DNA of 64,000 nt from NCBI GenBank assembly GCA_937924775.1, contig CALDUT010000001.1, positions 713,704-777,703 of the forward strand, in the 5' to 3' direction. Position 1 is the first letter of the stretch. Each line of letters opens with the position of its first letter. This DNA is from an uncultured Gemmata sp. Its GTDB lineage: Bacteria > Planctomycetota > Planctomycetia > Gemmatales > Gemmataceae. The notes beneath the pieces are model-generated. The model was given only the letters and a program-made list of their open reading frames with translations. It ran no database searches and had not been told where the DNA came from. Positions 55,177 to 63,944 of this stretch are shown here, piece by piece. The position numbers and the translations under genes were made by a program.

Positions 55177-58110
55177 CTACTCGACCAACACGACGGACAC
55201 CCCCCCTTGGAAGATGCGTTCAAGGGTGTTGCGGAGTCGGCCGATCCGCTGTTGATAAGGCCCTGTGATAATCTGTTCAGTCGGCAAGCCGCCGGTACCA
55301 CCCAAAGTTCCGCACTGGACCAGGAAGTTCAAAGCGGTGGGTCGGAAGGTGGCATCGGGAGACAATACTTCATCGAACAGGTCGCCAAAGGCGATGGGGT
55401 AGACGCGAGCTGGGGCATTGGGCAGGCTCAGCCCGCTATCGGGGCCGACGGTGGTCGTCGTTCCGACCAGGGCCATTGGTTTGACGATCTGCCGGATCAC
55501 ATTATAAGCGTGGTTCATACCGGTTGGGTCGCCGTTGCCGGCGCCGACGACATTACCCAGTGTGTAGTAGGAATTGAACCCGCGGGAAACAAAGTTTGGT
55601 ACGCGGTAATTGTTCGGGACGCCATCGGTTTCAAAGATGATGATCTTCTGCGCCCCACGGCGCCCCCCCCCAGTGCCCACCGCTTGGGCGGCCGGTATCG
55701 TGGACGACGATAGCAAGTTGTAAGCGTAGGCCAAGCCGGTGGCCGGGTCGGTCCCGCCAGCGGCATTGGGAATTTCCGCCGCGTGGTAACCGTCCAACGT
55801 AGTGTTGGTGTAGGGGCGCATTTCCGACGTCACGTCCCCATTGAGAATGTTGGTCAGTAGTGCACCGCGGCGGGGATAGAACAAGGCATTCTTCAAGCGA
55901 GTGAAGTTCTGCCCTATCGGTTCCCGCACGCCGTTGTGGTGCGAGGTGGCGAAATACACCAATCCGGCGAAATCGTTGGGGTGGTTATTCTTGATGTCGT
56001 CCAAGACGGAATTGACGGCGACTTTCAACTGCCAGCACTGGGCCTCGGTGCAAGTGCCCGGCAGCCAGTTGCCTCGGCCGGTCCGCGTGAGGAAGTGAAT
56101 CATGCTCAGGGGGCCAAACCACAGATGCAACCGAGGCCGGCGGGGGCTGTCAATATATCGCATATATGGCCGCAACCCCACCGTTTCCCAGAGGAAGGTG
56201 TAGTTCGTCATGTCGGCAGTGGTGATCGACGCGGAGCTGGCACTCCAACTATCCGCCGGGCCATACAGATTGGCCGCGGCGTTGTAACTGCCGATGCCCA
56301 GAACAAAGTCGATGTAATTTCTCCAGAAGGCCTTATCGAGTCGCTCTTGGGTCGAACCGATGTTGGTGTTCACATCATTGGGGATCGACGAATAGTACAG
56401 CACCCGTCCCGCTCGGAGATTGGGTGGCAGAACCTGCGGCCCACTCTTGATCCAGCGGAGAATCGCCTCGTAATTCACTTGGTTCGCTGCCAGGCTCAAG
56501 GTCATTCCCGAACTGCCCGTGTTGAAGATCACCTCATTGATGCCGTCGATCGTGCCGGCGGCGTTCGTGAGGTTGTTGTCGATCTGCGGATTCAGCGGCG
56601 TGCCTGAGGGGCTGAGGAAATAGCGCCGCCGCCAATCGCCCGGGACATAGACCGGATCGCCGGGATGCCCCACGGGGGTTCGCGGATCCGGTGGCCAGAT
56701 GTAGAAGGTCTTGCCCCAATAGCCTGGCCCCATCGAGTAGCCCACAAAACGATCTTCAGGGGGAACCAGAATGTTGTTGACGTTGCCGCCGTTATTCGCC
56801 AAATAGACAGCGGGATTCAGCGGACCGTTCGAACCGCGTTGGGCACGATATTTCACAATGTCCAGATCGTAACCATAGAGTTCCCAGACCGGATCGCGGA
56901 AGTTCAGCCAGTTGGTGCTGAACGCAGGGTTAACTCCCGCCGTTGGTGGGCTAGACCCCGTGTAGCCCAGCAAATCCGCGGCGTGCAGGGCGGCCCGGGT
57001 TGCCGGAGAACTGGTAGCCCAGGTGGTGTCGGTTTTGTTGATGGCTCCGTTGCCACGCCGCCAGCGATCGCCGACATAGGGAATGCCAGCTACGTCGGTC
57101 ATCGTACCAAACGAGGCCGGGGCGGGCACCGGACCTTTCGGATCGGGTTCGGTTCCGTTGTGCGTGGGGTCGTAACCGGTCCAATCGTACTCAGGTCCGA
57201 TGTAATTCGTGGGGTCGCCGCCACTTTCCGGCGGGTTCCAGCGGTGGAAAGCATTCACCAAATTCGGGCTGCCATCGGATCTCGTCGACAGCGGAAAGGC
57301 GGGAACGGCCGGATTGCTGAGATTGGAGGGGTCGAAGTAGAAGCCGCGGATAATCGGCGGCCCCCCGGGCGTGGTGATGGTGTAGTTGTTCCGTTGGATC
57401 GCCTCACCGCTGCCATTGGCATAGTTAGTCGTCGAAATCAGCATACTCTGGATGGAGGCATAATGCCCCATCCGCGGTACATTCGTATCGGGGTTATGCG
57501 ATCGACTATTGAAGTTGAACGTACTACTGAAAGCCATCGAACCGGTCATGTCGAGGACGAAAGCGATATCCCGGGGGCGATACACCGCCGTGGCCCGCGC
57601 CCCGGTCGGCATCGTCGTTACCCCAAACACACGCATGAAATAGGTGGGTTGCGCGACACTCACCGTCACCCGCATCGCCGTCCACGAGCCACTGGGAGCG
57701 GTGACGGTCCCGTTGGTGGTAACATTCGTCCAGCTATTGACCCGGAACGTTTGTGAGGTGTCGTCATATAAATATTGCCCCACCTCAATGCGTGTCACCT
57801 GCGACGCGGTGAAGTAGGTGCTCAGGTGCGGGTTACTCGTGACAGCATTGCGGGCCGCGACAATCGCCGCCGGCAAGTTGTTGAAACTGACGCCGTCTTT
57901 GTTGTTGAGCGTCCGCGTGCCGACCAACGCGGCCACATCGGCCGCATTCTGCGACTGCGTTCGCGAGACTGCCAACATTCCCAAATCCACGGCCAGCGCC
58001 ACAAATCCGAAAATCCCGATCAGACACACACCCAAAACGGGCACCACCGTTCCCCGGCGGTGCCGATAGCCCACACAACGCGATTGCTCTGCAGACGGAA
58101 TCTGACGCAT
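55177..58110 (-). CDS. TadE/G-like surface protein with von Willebrand A domain
   Basis: A 977-residue protein. The basic N-terminus (YRHRRGTVVPVLGVC) leads into the Flp-pilus TadG-type helix, VCLIGIFGFVALAVDLGMLA, followed by SQNAADVAALVGTRTL. A VWA domain starts at DIAFVLDMTGSMAF (MIDAS Asp and TGS). Long insertions rich in Asn/Gly/Pro (residues 250-560) are placed within the VWA region. The domain resumes with a second half (KIIIFETDGVPNNY), and the end is RIFQGGVSVVLVE. The ATG at 58110 is chosen for the basic N-terminus. No other tad genes are nearby. Confidence 0.8.
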   Translation of the reverse strand: MRQIPSAEQSRCVGYRHRRGTVVPVLGVCLIGIFGFVALAVDLGMLAVSRTQSQNAADVAALVGTRTLNNKDGVSFNNLPAAIVAARNAVTSNPHLSTYFTASQVTRIEVGQYLYDDTSQTFRVNSWTNVTTNGTVTAPSGSWTAMRVTVSVAQPTYFMRVFGVTTMPTGARATAVYRPRDIAFVLDMTGSMAFSSTFNFNSRSHNPDTNVPRMGHYASIQSMLISTTNYANGSGEAIQRNNYTITTPGGPPIIRGFYFDPSNLSNPAVPAFPLSTRSDGSPNLVNAFHRWNPPESGGDPTNYIGPEYDWTGYDPTHNGTEPDPKGPVPAPASFGTMTDVAGIPYVGDRWRRGNGAINKTDTTWATSSPATRAALHAADLLGYTGSSPPTAGVNPAFSTNWLNFRDPVWELYGYDLDIVKYRAQRGSNGPLNPAVYLANNGGNVNNILVPPEDRFVGYSMGPGYWGKTFYIWPPDPRTPVGHPGDPVYVPGDWRRRYFLSPSGTPLNPQIDNNLTNAAGTIDGINEVIFNTGSSGMTLSLAANQVNYEAILRWIKSGPQVLPPNLRAGRVLYYSSIPNDVNTNIGSTQERLDKAFWRNYIDFVLGIGSYNAAANLYGPADSWSASSASITTADMTNYTFLWETVGLRPYMRYIDSPRRPRLHLWFGPLSMIHFLTRTGRGNWLPGTCTEAQCWQLKVAVNSVLDDIKNNHPNDFAGLVYFATSHHNGVREPIGQNFTRLKNALFYPRRGALLTNILNGDVTSEMRPYTNTTLDGYHAAEIPNAAGGTDPATGLAYAYNLLSSSTIPAAQAVGTGGGRRGAQKIIIFETDGVPNNYRVPNFVSRGFNSYYTLGNVVGAGNGDPTGMNHAYNVIRQIVKPMALVGTTTTVGPDSGLSLPNAPARVYPIAFGDLFDEVLSPDATFRPTALNFLVQCGTLGGTGGLPTEQIITGPYQQRIGRLRNTLERIFQGGVSVVLVE

Positions 58111-58229
58111 GACAGAACACTCCCTCACCGGTGCTTGTCGCGCACAATCGGCTAGTTCGAACGTAGTTCACACTCCGAACCGCGGCCTACCGACAAACCC
58201 CAAAAGAGCGGGGAAGCGTGAGCCAACCG

Positions 58230-58320
58230 CGTCGGAATTCCCGACAGTTCTTCCGCACCACGACCCAGCTATTTGGCCTTCAGTAGCATGTTGCAGCGAC
58301 ACATGTCGGAAATTCCGACA
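58230..58320. promoter_or_regulatory. Two TGTCGGAA-TTCCGACA palindromes upstream of the VWA/TadG-like gene
   Basis: CGTCGGAATTCCCGACA (58230-58246) and TGTCGGAAATTCCGACA (58304-58320) are inverted repeats of the same sequence, centred 74 bp apart (seven helical turns). They lie 120-210 bp upstream of the VWA/TadG-like start. Nothing else was recognised in the 440-bp gap up to 58555. Confidence 0.5.
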
Positions 58321-58554
58321 CCTTGGCCCGCGATAGGATGGAAACACCTTGCCAAATGCGCAGAATGTGTAATTTCGACGGGGCTAACCCCTAGTTGCAA
58401 TTTCGAGCGGCCCTGAGGTGTAACGAATGGTTCTCAGCCACCGCTATCGACCTAGTTCAGCTGCGGCGGGGCACCGGTGAGCTACACGTCACGAAGAGCC
58501 TAAATGCCCCGCCGGTCCGGTGCAATGTCGGATTCGGCCTTACCATCTGCGGCA

Positions 58555-58794
58555 CTACTTGTACTTGATCGTGTCCTTGGCCTCCGCGATTAGCGCCTCA
58601 ATAATGTCGAGGGGCACATCGCCATTGAGCGTCTCCAAGAAGTACTGCCCTGCAGCGTCCCAGAAGACGACCTCCGCAGCGACCACGGCTCGCCCCTCTG
58701 TCTCCCGATACAAACGCAATGTTGTGCTACCCACCTCGCGGTCACCCACGGGAAGCGTTGTCCAGAAGCGGTCCTTCCCGTGCAACCGGTCCAA
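58555..58794 (-). CDS. Small hypothetical protein (79 aa)
   Basis: No ATG exists. A TTG at 58794 with an AGAGGG site six bases upstream fits a start. The translation is compact and protein-like: a Trp-containing strand region (AEVVFWDAAGQYFLETLNGD) and an amphipathic C-terminal helix (PLDIIEALIAEAKDTIK). Composition matches the surrounding genes. No family recognised. Confidence 0.55.
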   Translation of the reverse strand: MDRLHGKDRFWTTLPVGDREVGSTTLRLYRETEGRAVVAAEVVFWDAAGQYFLETLNGDVPLDIIEALIAEAKDTIKYK

Positions 58795-58851
58795 GCGAGG
58801 CCCTCTGCAGCCGAACTAGTAATTATCTAACACCGCGTAGGAAGCCACTGA

Positions 58852-58884
58852 TTGGCAAACGCCTTGCCTTGTCAAGGCGTCCAA
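58852..58884. repeat. Imperfect inverted repeat upstream of the integrase pseudogene
   Basis: Stem TTGG-(CAA)-ACGCCTTG pairs with CAAGGCGT-CCAA around a 6-base loop: 12 base pairs with a three-base bulge on one side. It lies about 145 bp before the integrase start. A bulged hairpin in this place recalls a folded integron recombination site, but the core consensus on both ends is not complete. Confidence 0.5.
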
Positions 58885-59027
58885 CAATTTTCTCTTTAGC
58901 ATTTTGTAGTCTTTCCGTGGCCCCACGGACGGGCCAATTCCCGCGCGGCGCAAGAGTATTCCCAACATTCCCGCGCCGTGCGACAATTTCCCGCAAATAC
59001 CGCGCTGGCAACGTCCGGGAAGCTGCC

Positions 59028-60010
59028 ATGAAATTGCTCGATCAAGTGCGTGCCCAACTCCGCCTGCGTCATCATTCCTTGGCCACAGAGGAAGCCGAAG
59101 TGGCGTGGATCCAGCAGTTCATCGTGTTTCATAAACGCGGTAATGTGTGGCGGCACCCTGCGGAACTGGGGGCTCCCGAGGTCGAGGAATTTCTGAGCTA
59201 TCTGGCCACCGAGCGGCAGGTCTCGGCCAGCACGCAGAATCAGGCTTTCAACGCCTTGTTGTTCCTGTATCATCAGGTCCTGAAAATTCGGCTGAAGCGG
59301 ATCGATGCCTTGCGGGCTCGGCCCACACGACGTTTGCCGGTGGTTGTGTCGCGGGAGGAACTGAAACAATTGTGTGATGGGCTGGCAACATTGCCAACCC
59401 GCAAGCCTTATGCGCTCATGGCACGCTTGATGTACGGCACCGGTATGCGGGTGATGGAGTGCTACCGACTGCATGTTGAAGATGTCGATTTCGAGCGCCG
59501 GCTGTTGATCGTGCGTCAGGGAAAAGGGGACAAGGACCGCGTGGTTCCGTTTCCGGCCAGCACGCGTAAAGAGTTGCGGCACCTGATCGAGCAGCGTCGG
59601 CAGTTGCACCAGCGGGACAGGGCCCAAGGAATCGCGGCGGCATGGTGGCCCGAGGCATTAGCCGTGAAGTTGGGAGCCACGGCGGGAGAACTGGGTTGGC
59701 AATTCGTCTTCGCCTCGCGGCAACGGTCAGAGGATCCGCGGCAGCCGGGGACTTGGCGGCGGCATCACATTCATCCCGGTTGCGTACAACGCGCCATCAC
59801 GCAAACAGCGCGGCGGTTGGGCTGGACGAAAAGAGTGACTTGTCACACCTTGTGGCACAGCTTCGCCACGCATCTGCTCGAAACAGGAGTCAACATTTGC
59901 CAGTTCAAGAATTGCTCGGCCATGCGGATGTCAGCACCACGATGATTTACACCTATGTCTTGGAACGCGGACCAGCGGGTCTACGCAGTCCGCTGGATGC
60001 TTTGGGGTGA
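59028..60010 (+). pseudogene. Integron-type tyrosine recombinase (IntI-like), frameshifted
   Basis: Tyrosine recombinase with the extra domain specific to integron integrases: [38 protein letters not shown] and the catalytic region [15 protein letters not shown]. The reading frame stops after GVNICQF, while the rest ([20 protein letters not shown], with the catalytic Tyr) continues in another frame to 60010. A single-base deletion near 59901 accounts for it. In addition the catalytic Arg of the HTLRH motif is Trp (59853-59855). So the gene is doubly inactivated. The ATG at 59028 fits the family start. Confidence 0.85.
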
Positions 60011-60235
60011 AATCTGCGAAGTGATATGGCACTCCACGCGGAGGGGAAGTCGATGATCTGGAATGTTCATGCTTATTTCCCCCCGAGCCAACTATGGACG
60101 TCATTTCGCTGACGATGACATTTCGAACGGTGTGGCTGGGGGCAAAGGTGGTCTCCACACTTTGCGCGGTTTGTTTGAGGGAGGGGTGAGGGGCAGGGTG
60201 TCCGATTTACCAAGTCGCGTGTGTGCTACCACCGC

Positions 60236-61609
60236 TCAGCCGGTTTTCAGTACCGACTGGATCGCTTTTTTCATCCGCATCTCACAGCCGGGGTCCACCC
60301 AGCACCACTCGGTCAAATTCCCATCGCGTTCTTCCCAGGCTCGTTCGATCGGGATGTAGCCCGGCGCACATTCCCCATAGCCCACCGTCACCACAAAACC
60401 CTCGGGCCGCTGGGATTGCGCGTAAAGCTGGAATTCGACATACGACTCCGCCGGCAGCAGGAGAAGTACCGGCCCGCCCCAGTCGATGACCGGCACGTCG
60501 ATCACCTGGCCCGCCGCCACTCGCTTGCGCCAACTGAGGCCCATCGCGGCCAGGCTTTGGTGAAACGGGTTACCGTCGTTCTTCAATCGTTCTTGCAGTT
60601 CCGGCTCGCTGAAACCTTGGCTGGTGCGAACCGGCAGTTGCAGCGACGTGCAACGGAACTCGCAAGTCTCGATAGGCCGCCGTTGCGTCGTCTTCCACGC
60701 CCCCCGCATGGCGGCCAGCAACCGCTGGGCGAGTTCGGGCCGATTCTCGGGGGAACCATCGTTGTACTTGCCGGCGGTCACATTGCCGCTGCACCCGCAG
60801 GCGTACATTTGCATGACCGCCGGCTCATCTGCCTGCCGCCGCTTGCGAGCCATGCCGACGAAATCCGCGGACACACCGCCTTTACCATAGTAGCTCATAG
60901 GGTGAACCGCATAGACATGCAGAGCCAACAGCGGTGTCTCCCGATTCCAGAACGACAGCGTCTTGAGTAGCGGGTCGATGGTGCCCTCCTCCGCGGCGCG
61001 GGCCTTCGGGTCCCGCGTGGCGCTGGTGCGGTCAAACCGCAGCCGACCCGACTCGTCACGGTACCGACGGTTCGAGGCGATTTTTTCGACTTGGCCCTCG
61101 CCGGTGCCCAAGTGCGTCACGGGCTGAGTCTTATCCAGGGACTTCCGGGCCGATTCGGCCACCCGATCGACAACCTTCTCATGAAATGCGATGTCGCAGA
61201 TGGCCCCCTTGGCCTTCACCACCTCCAAAAGCCGCTGCGCGGTGAGGTCCGCGACCGGCGCATCGTGCTGGTGAACCGACGCGACCAGAACCCGTTCCCG
61301 TTTCGTACCGATCGCTTTCGCGATCCGTTCGCGCCACTGATCGTAAGCATCATTGCGAATCTCACACCAATCCACAGTCACGAACGCGATAGGGTCGCCG
61401 GCGCCCAATAGCACAAATCCCTGCGCGTACAAGGGATCGACAATCTCCCGAGCCGGTGCTACGGCCCCCGCGATGAGCGGATGCCCCAACGGCGGAGTCA
61501 CCTCGGCCTGAAAACGGGCCAATTGCAGTTTCGGAGCGGCGGCACGGGCCCCTGAGACCCAAGCCCCCGCGGCTGTCAAGGCCAGAAATTCGCGTCGGCT
61601 GGCATTCAT
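60236..61609 (-). CDS. Neutral-ceramidase-like protein with Tat signal
   Basis: A 457-residue protein. The N-terminal SRREFLALTAAGAWVSGARA is a twin-arginine signal. The rest resembles the N-terminal domain of neutral/alkaline ceramidase: ARFQAEVTPPLGHPLIAG, VASVHQHDAPV, LHVYAVHPMSYYGKGGVSAD and YACGCSGNVTAG, which hold the zinc-binding His and Ser region. Proteins of this kind are common in Planctomycetota and their substrates are not established. The ATG at 61609 has AAGGA about seven bases upstream. Expression may be governed by the palindrome just upstream. Confidence 0.8.
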   Translation of the reverse strand: MNASRREFLALTAAGAWVSGARAAAPKLQLARFQAEVTPPLGHPLIAGAVAPAREIVDPLYAQGFVLLGAGDPIAFVTVDWCEIRNDAYDQWRERIAKAIGTKRERVLVASVHQHDAPVADLTAQRLLEVVKAKGAICDIAFHEKVVDRVAESARKSLDKTQPVTHLGTGEGQVEKIASNRRYRDESGRLRFDRTSATRDPKARAAEEGTIDPLLKTLSFWNRETPLLALHVYAVHPMSYYGKGGVSADFVGMARKRRQADEPAVMQMYACGCSGNVTAGKYNDGSPENRPELAQRLLAAMRGAWKTTQRRPIETCEFRCTSLQLPVRTSQGFSEPELQERLKNDGNPFHQSLAAMGLSWRKRVAAGQVIDVPVIDWGGPVLLLLPAESYVEFQLYAQSQRPEGFVVTVGYGECAPGYIPIERAWEERDGNLTEWCWVDPGCEMRMKKAIQSVLKTG

Positions 61610-61636
61610 TCTCAAATCCTTACTCTACTTCTTACG

Positions 61637-61662
61637 ATGATGAGAGTATGTACTCTCATCAT
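61637..61662. promoter_or_regulatory. Perfect 12-bp-arm palindrome (operator candidate)
   Basis: ATGATGAGAGTA, two bases (TG), then TACTCTCATCAT: perfect inverted repeat. It lies 28 to 53 bases before the ceramidase-like start, where a promoter is expected. The downstream ~315 bp (61663-61976) show no other clear feature. Confidence 0.65.
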
Positions 61663-61976
61663 TCATCGGCCATATAGAAAAATGAGCATACCAGCCGGAA
61701 GCCTCATTGTTGGCGAAAGCCGACCAACCCAGACTACAAGTGGTTAGCATGCATCTGAGGAGAATGACAACCCGCTTATCAAGGACGCGGTCGGACTCGC
61801 CTCGTGCGGGGTCATCGTGTTGGTATCCACCTTCACGGATGTGGCTGATGTGGCTCCTCCGCTTGGTCGGGGTGTCGATCTACCGTGTGTCATGTCGCGC
61901 GGCAGATGCTACCCCGTGCCGTTCGGGCGACGGATACAGTTTCCTACGCGATCAGTATGCCGAATTGAAGCCTCCG

Positions 61977-62258
61977 ATGCTCCGTTCGCTGCGAAAATAC
62001 TTTAGGACCGCTTTGCGGGCGATCCTGCTAGTCTGGATGGTCTGGCTGGCCCTCGTGGCGTTGCCAGCCAATCTGGTGATGACCGGCATCACCGCGGCAA
62101 GCCATGGGATCATGGAGCGATGGCCGAATAACCGCTGCGCACTAATAATTACTGGCTGGCTATACGTCTTTGGACTCCTGGTTTTCTTAGTCGTAGTGGC
62201 CGCGATGGTCGGCTTGGCCATCGCTGGGGTCTGGTCGCAGAGGCCAAACCCGAGCTAG
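61977..62258 (+). CDS. Small two-helix membrane protein
   Basis: A 93-residue frame from the ATG at 61977: a basic start (MLRSLRKYFRTALR) and two hydrophobic helices (AILLVWMVWLALVALPANLV and LIITGWLYVFGLLVFLVVVA) with a short loop. The upstream extension to 61707 is Arg/Ser-rich and unlikely. No family recognised. It is followed by another membrane protein gene in the same direction. Confidence 0.5.
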   Translation: MLRSLRKYFRTALRAILLVWMVWLALVALPANLVMTGITAASHGIMERWPNNRCALIITGWLYVFGLLVFLVVVAAMVGLAIAGVWSQRPNPS

Positions 62259-62340
62259 TCCCGATCCTCGCCCCATCTTGCATCCCACGAACCATTGCTC
62301 AAGGGCGAACCCGAAAGATTCCCCGAATCTATCCGCACCG

Positions 62341-62799
62341 ATGATACGGAGCCAACTGCGCAGCATTATCGTAGTTACTTCACTGTTTGGAAGTCCAGTC
62401 CTGGTGGTTGGACCAATGGCCCTGGGGGCCTGGCTGCTCGTGGCGGTGGGTCTGAAGTGGAGTACAATGTTCATTCTGGTGGTCGGGCTGAGCCTTTTCG
62501 GGTTACTGGCATACCACCTCGGACAGTCCTTTCACTGGGTGGAGTTCGACGGCCACCGCATCCGCGGACGACGGTTATGGACCGGTGGACTGGTGGAACA
62601 TTCCGTCGGGGAGGTAATCGCACTTCAACCCCTTAGTCCGTTGCACACTTCGCTGGAAACGTTGTTGATGGAGCAGCGGCTCGGTTCGGTCTGGGGCTAC
62701 GAAATCCAGTTCCAGGATGGTTTGCGGATCCGGTTGAGCTATGATATGACCCACGTCGATTCCCTAATTCAATCGATCCAACACGCGACTGGATTCTAG
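62341..62799 (+). CDS. Small membrane protein with PH-like domain
   Basis: A 152-residue protein with two N-terminal helices (VLVVGPMALGAWLLVAVGL and FILVVGLSLFGLLAYHL). A soluble domain follows: HWVEFDGHRIRGRRLWTGGL and an amphipathic terminal helix. The beta-rich part resembles bacterial PH-type domains attached to a membrane hairpin. The ATG at 62341 is the first in the frame to include the basic start (MIRSQLRS). Confidence 0.6.
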   Translation: MIRSQLRSIIVVTSLFGSPVLVVGPMALGAWLLVAVGLKWSTMFILVVGLSLFGLLAYHLGQSFHWVEFDGHRIRGRRLWTGGLVEHSVGEVIALQPLSPLHTSLETLLMEQRLGSVWGYEIQFQDGLRIRLSYDMTHVDSLIQSIQHATGF

Positions 62800-62989
62800 G
62801 TATACTCGCACTTTCAACAGCGCACCCCGGAGCGGTGCGATAGCGCGAAATATGTTGTGGGCCTCGGGGTGTAATGAGTGTAAGTGGAGCAGTTTGGTTG
62901 GCGGAGAACAATCGCCAGCCCCGTCGGACGCGGAGGCGCAGCGGTCGGATGCTGAGGTGTTTGGCGACGCGTAGCGCTCTCTGTCAACT

Positions 62990-63229
62990 ATGTGCCAATT
63001 TGCCCAGTACACCCGACAGGAGTCGAACACTAGCGAAAAACACGCTCGAAAACCGCACTTTCCCGGCCCGCGCGGCACGAAATCCGGCACACTGGGCGAC
63101 GAACCCCTCGACGAGCTGCTGCGGTTGTGGCCTGAGCTGACCATTGGCCAGCGGACCGAGGTTCTGTCGCTGGTTCTGTCGCTGGCCCGGCGGTTGGTAC
63201 AATCTAGGGAACGCCGAGGTGCTTCATGA
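62990..63229 (+). CDS. Small hypothetical protein coupled to the HTH gene
   Basis: A 79-residue frame whose C-terminal part is protein-like: DEPLDELLRLWPELTIGQRT followed by SLVLSLARRLVQ. The N-terminal 40 residues are low-quality (YTRQESNT resembles an antisense-tRNA motif), so the true start may be further in. Its stop overlaps the ATG of the next gene (ATGA at 63226-63229), which supports a translated gene. Confidence 0.5.
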   Translation: MCQFAQYTRQESNTSEKHARKPHFPGPRGTKSGTLGDEPLDELLRLWPELTIGQRTEVLSLVLSLARRLVQSRERRGAS

Positions 63230-63603
63230 AACATTCTGGCCGACGATCTGCCCGAGAGGTCGTAGCTGCAGCGATTGCGGCCGGTTCGACGGTACTCGCC
63301 GCCGCCGAAGCCGCCGGGATCGGCCGGGTGACCGCCCACCGATGGCTGCAGGAAGCCGGGTTCCGCCGGCGAATCACCGAGCTGCGGCGGGAAATGACAA
63401 GCCAAGCTATCGGCCGGCTGGCGGACCGTATGGCCCGAGCGGCCGACGTACTAGCCGAGCTGCTCGAATCGCCGAACGAAATGGCCAGACTGAAAGCTGC
63501 CGTTGCCCTACTCGACCAAGGATTGAAAGCCGTCGCAATTGCTGACGTGCAGGCCAGACTGGAGGTTATCGAGGAGAAACTGTCCCGTGCAGACACTGCT
63601 TAA
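63226..63603 (+). CDS. HTH protein, phage terminase small-subunit-like
   Basis: A 125-residue protein. N-terminal helix-turn-helix (VLAAAEAAGIGRVTAHRWLQ), then a helical domain with LADRMARAADVLAELLES and RLKAAVALLDQGLKAV, ending in a coiled coil (ARLEVIEEKLSRAD). The order of HTH followed by an amphipathic helical oligomerisation part resembles terminase small subunits and similar phage proteins. GAGG six bases before the ATG supports the start. It is coupled to genes on both sides. Confidence 0.65.
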   Translation: MKHSGRRSAREVVAAAIAAGSTVLAAAEAAGIGRVTAHRWLQEAGFRRRITELRREMTSQAIGRLADRMARAADVLAELLESPNEMARLKAAVALLDQGLKAVAIADVQARLEVIEEKLSRADTA

Positions 63604-63829
63604 CCGACTGGCAAAACTTGAAGCCCGCTCGAATGACGGGGAATGCACTTGCCCGCATCCCCCTTCGCCTGTGCCCCCTGCGGGGATGGTCATTGTCGCA
63701 CGCCAAGTGGTATCGCCGCCTTTGCGGTTACGCTGCCCCGACTGCCGACAGATGCGCACTGTTGAGTTTGTCCATGGCATTTTGGGGCCGGCTGGGATGG
63801 GTACGCCCGAACAGTTTGTGATAGGATGA
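63587..63829 (+). CDS. Small Cys-containing protein (zinc-ribbon-like)
   Basis: GTG at 63587, overlapping the end of the HTH gene by 17 bases, with GGAG ten bases upstream. The 80-residue product starts with a short coiled coil (VQTLLNRLAKLEARSN) and carries two Cys pairs, CTCPHP and RCPDCRQM, which could form a zinc ribbon. No family recognised. Part of the same small cassette. Confidence 0.55.
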   Translation: MQTLLNRLAKLEARSNDGECTCPHPPSPVPPAGMVIVARQVVSPPLRLRCPDCRQMRTVEFVHGILGPAGMGTPEQFVIG

Positions 63830-63874
63830 CTAAGTCGGGTTCTGGCCGTGATTGCAAGCGCGGTCAGACAACGC

Positions 63875-63920
63875 GGCCGGTCGGGATAGGCGACGTACTC
63901 ACCGCCTGTTCCGACCGGCC
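63875..63920. repeat. Inverted repeat before the last gene
   Basis: GGCCGGTCGG (63875-63884) pairs with CCGACCGGCC (63911-63920), plus AGG/CCT inside. The spacer is about 26 bases and no T-run follows, so it is not a standard terminator. It lies directly upstream of the start at 63945. Confidence 0.6.
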
Positions 63921-63944
63921 GGCCCGATTCAGTGAGTACACCCC

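Noticed and set aside
63008..63032. tRNA 3'-end-like fragment on the minus strand (AGTCGAA T-loop complement)
   Set aside because: The flanking bases do not form a T-stem and there is no acceptor partner, so neither a tRNA nor a clear attachment site can be claimed.
62764..63405. Minus-strand 213-aa frame across the small-gene cassette
   Set aside because: Ser/Arg/Pro-rich shadow; the plus-strand genes there are linked by an ATGA overlap and a spaced ribosome site.
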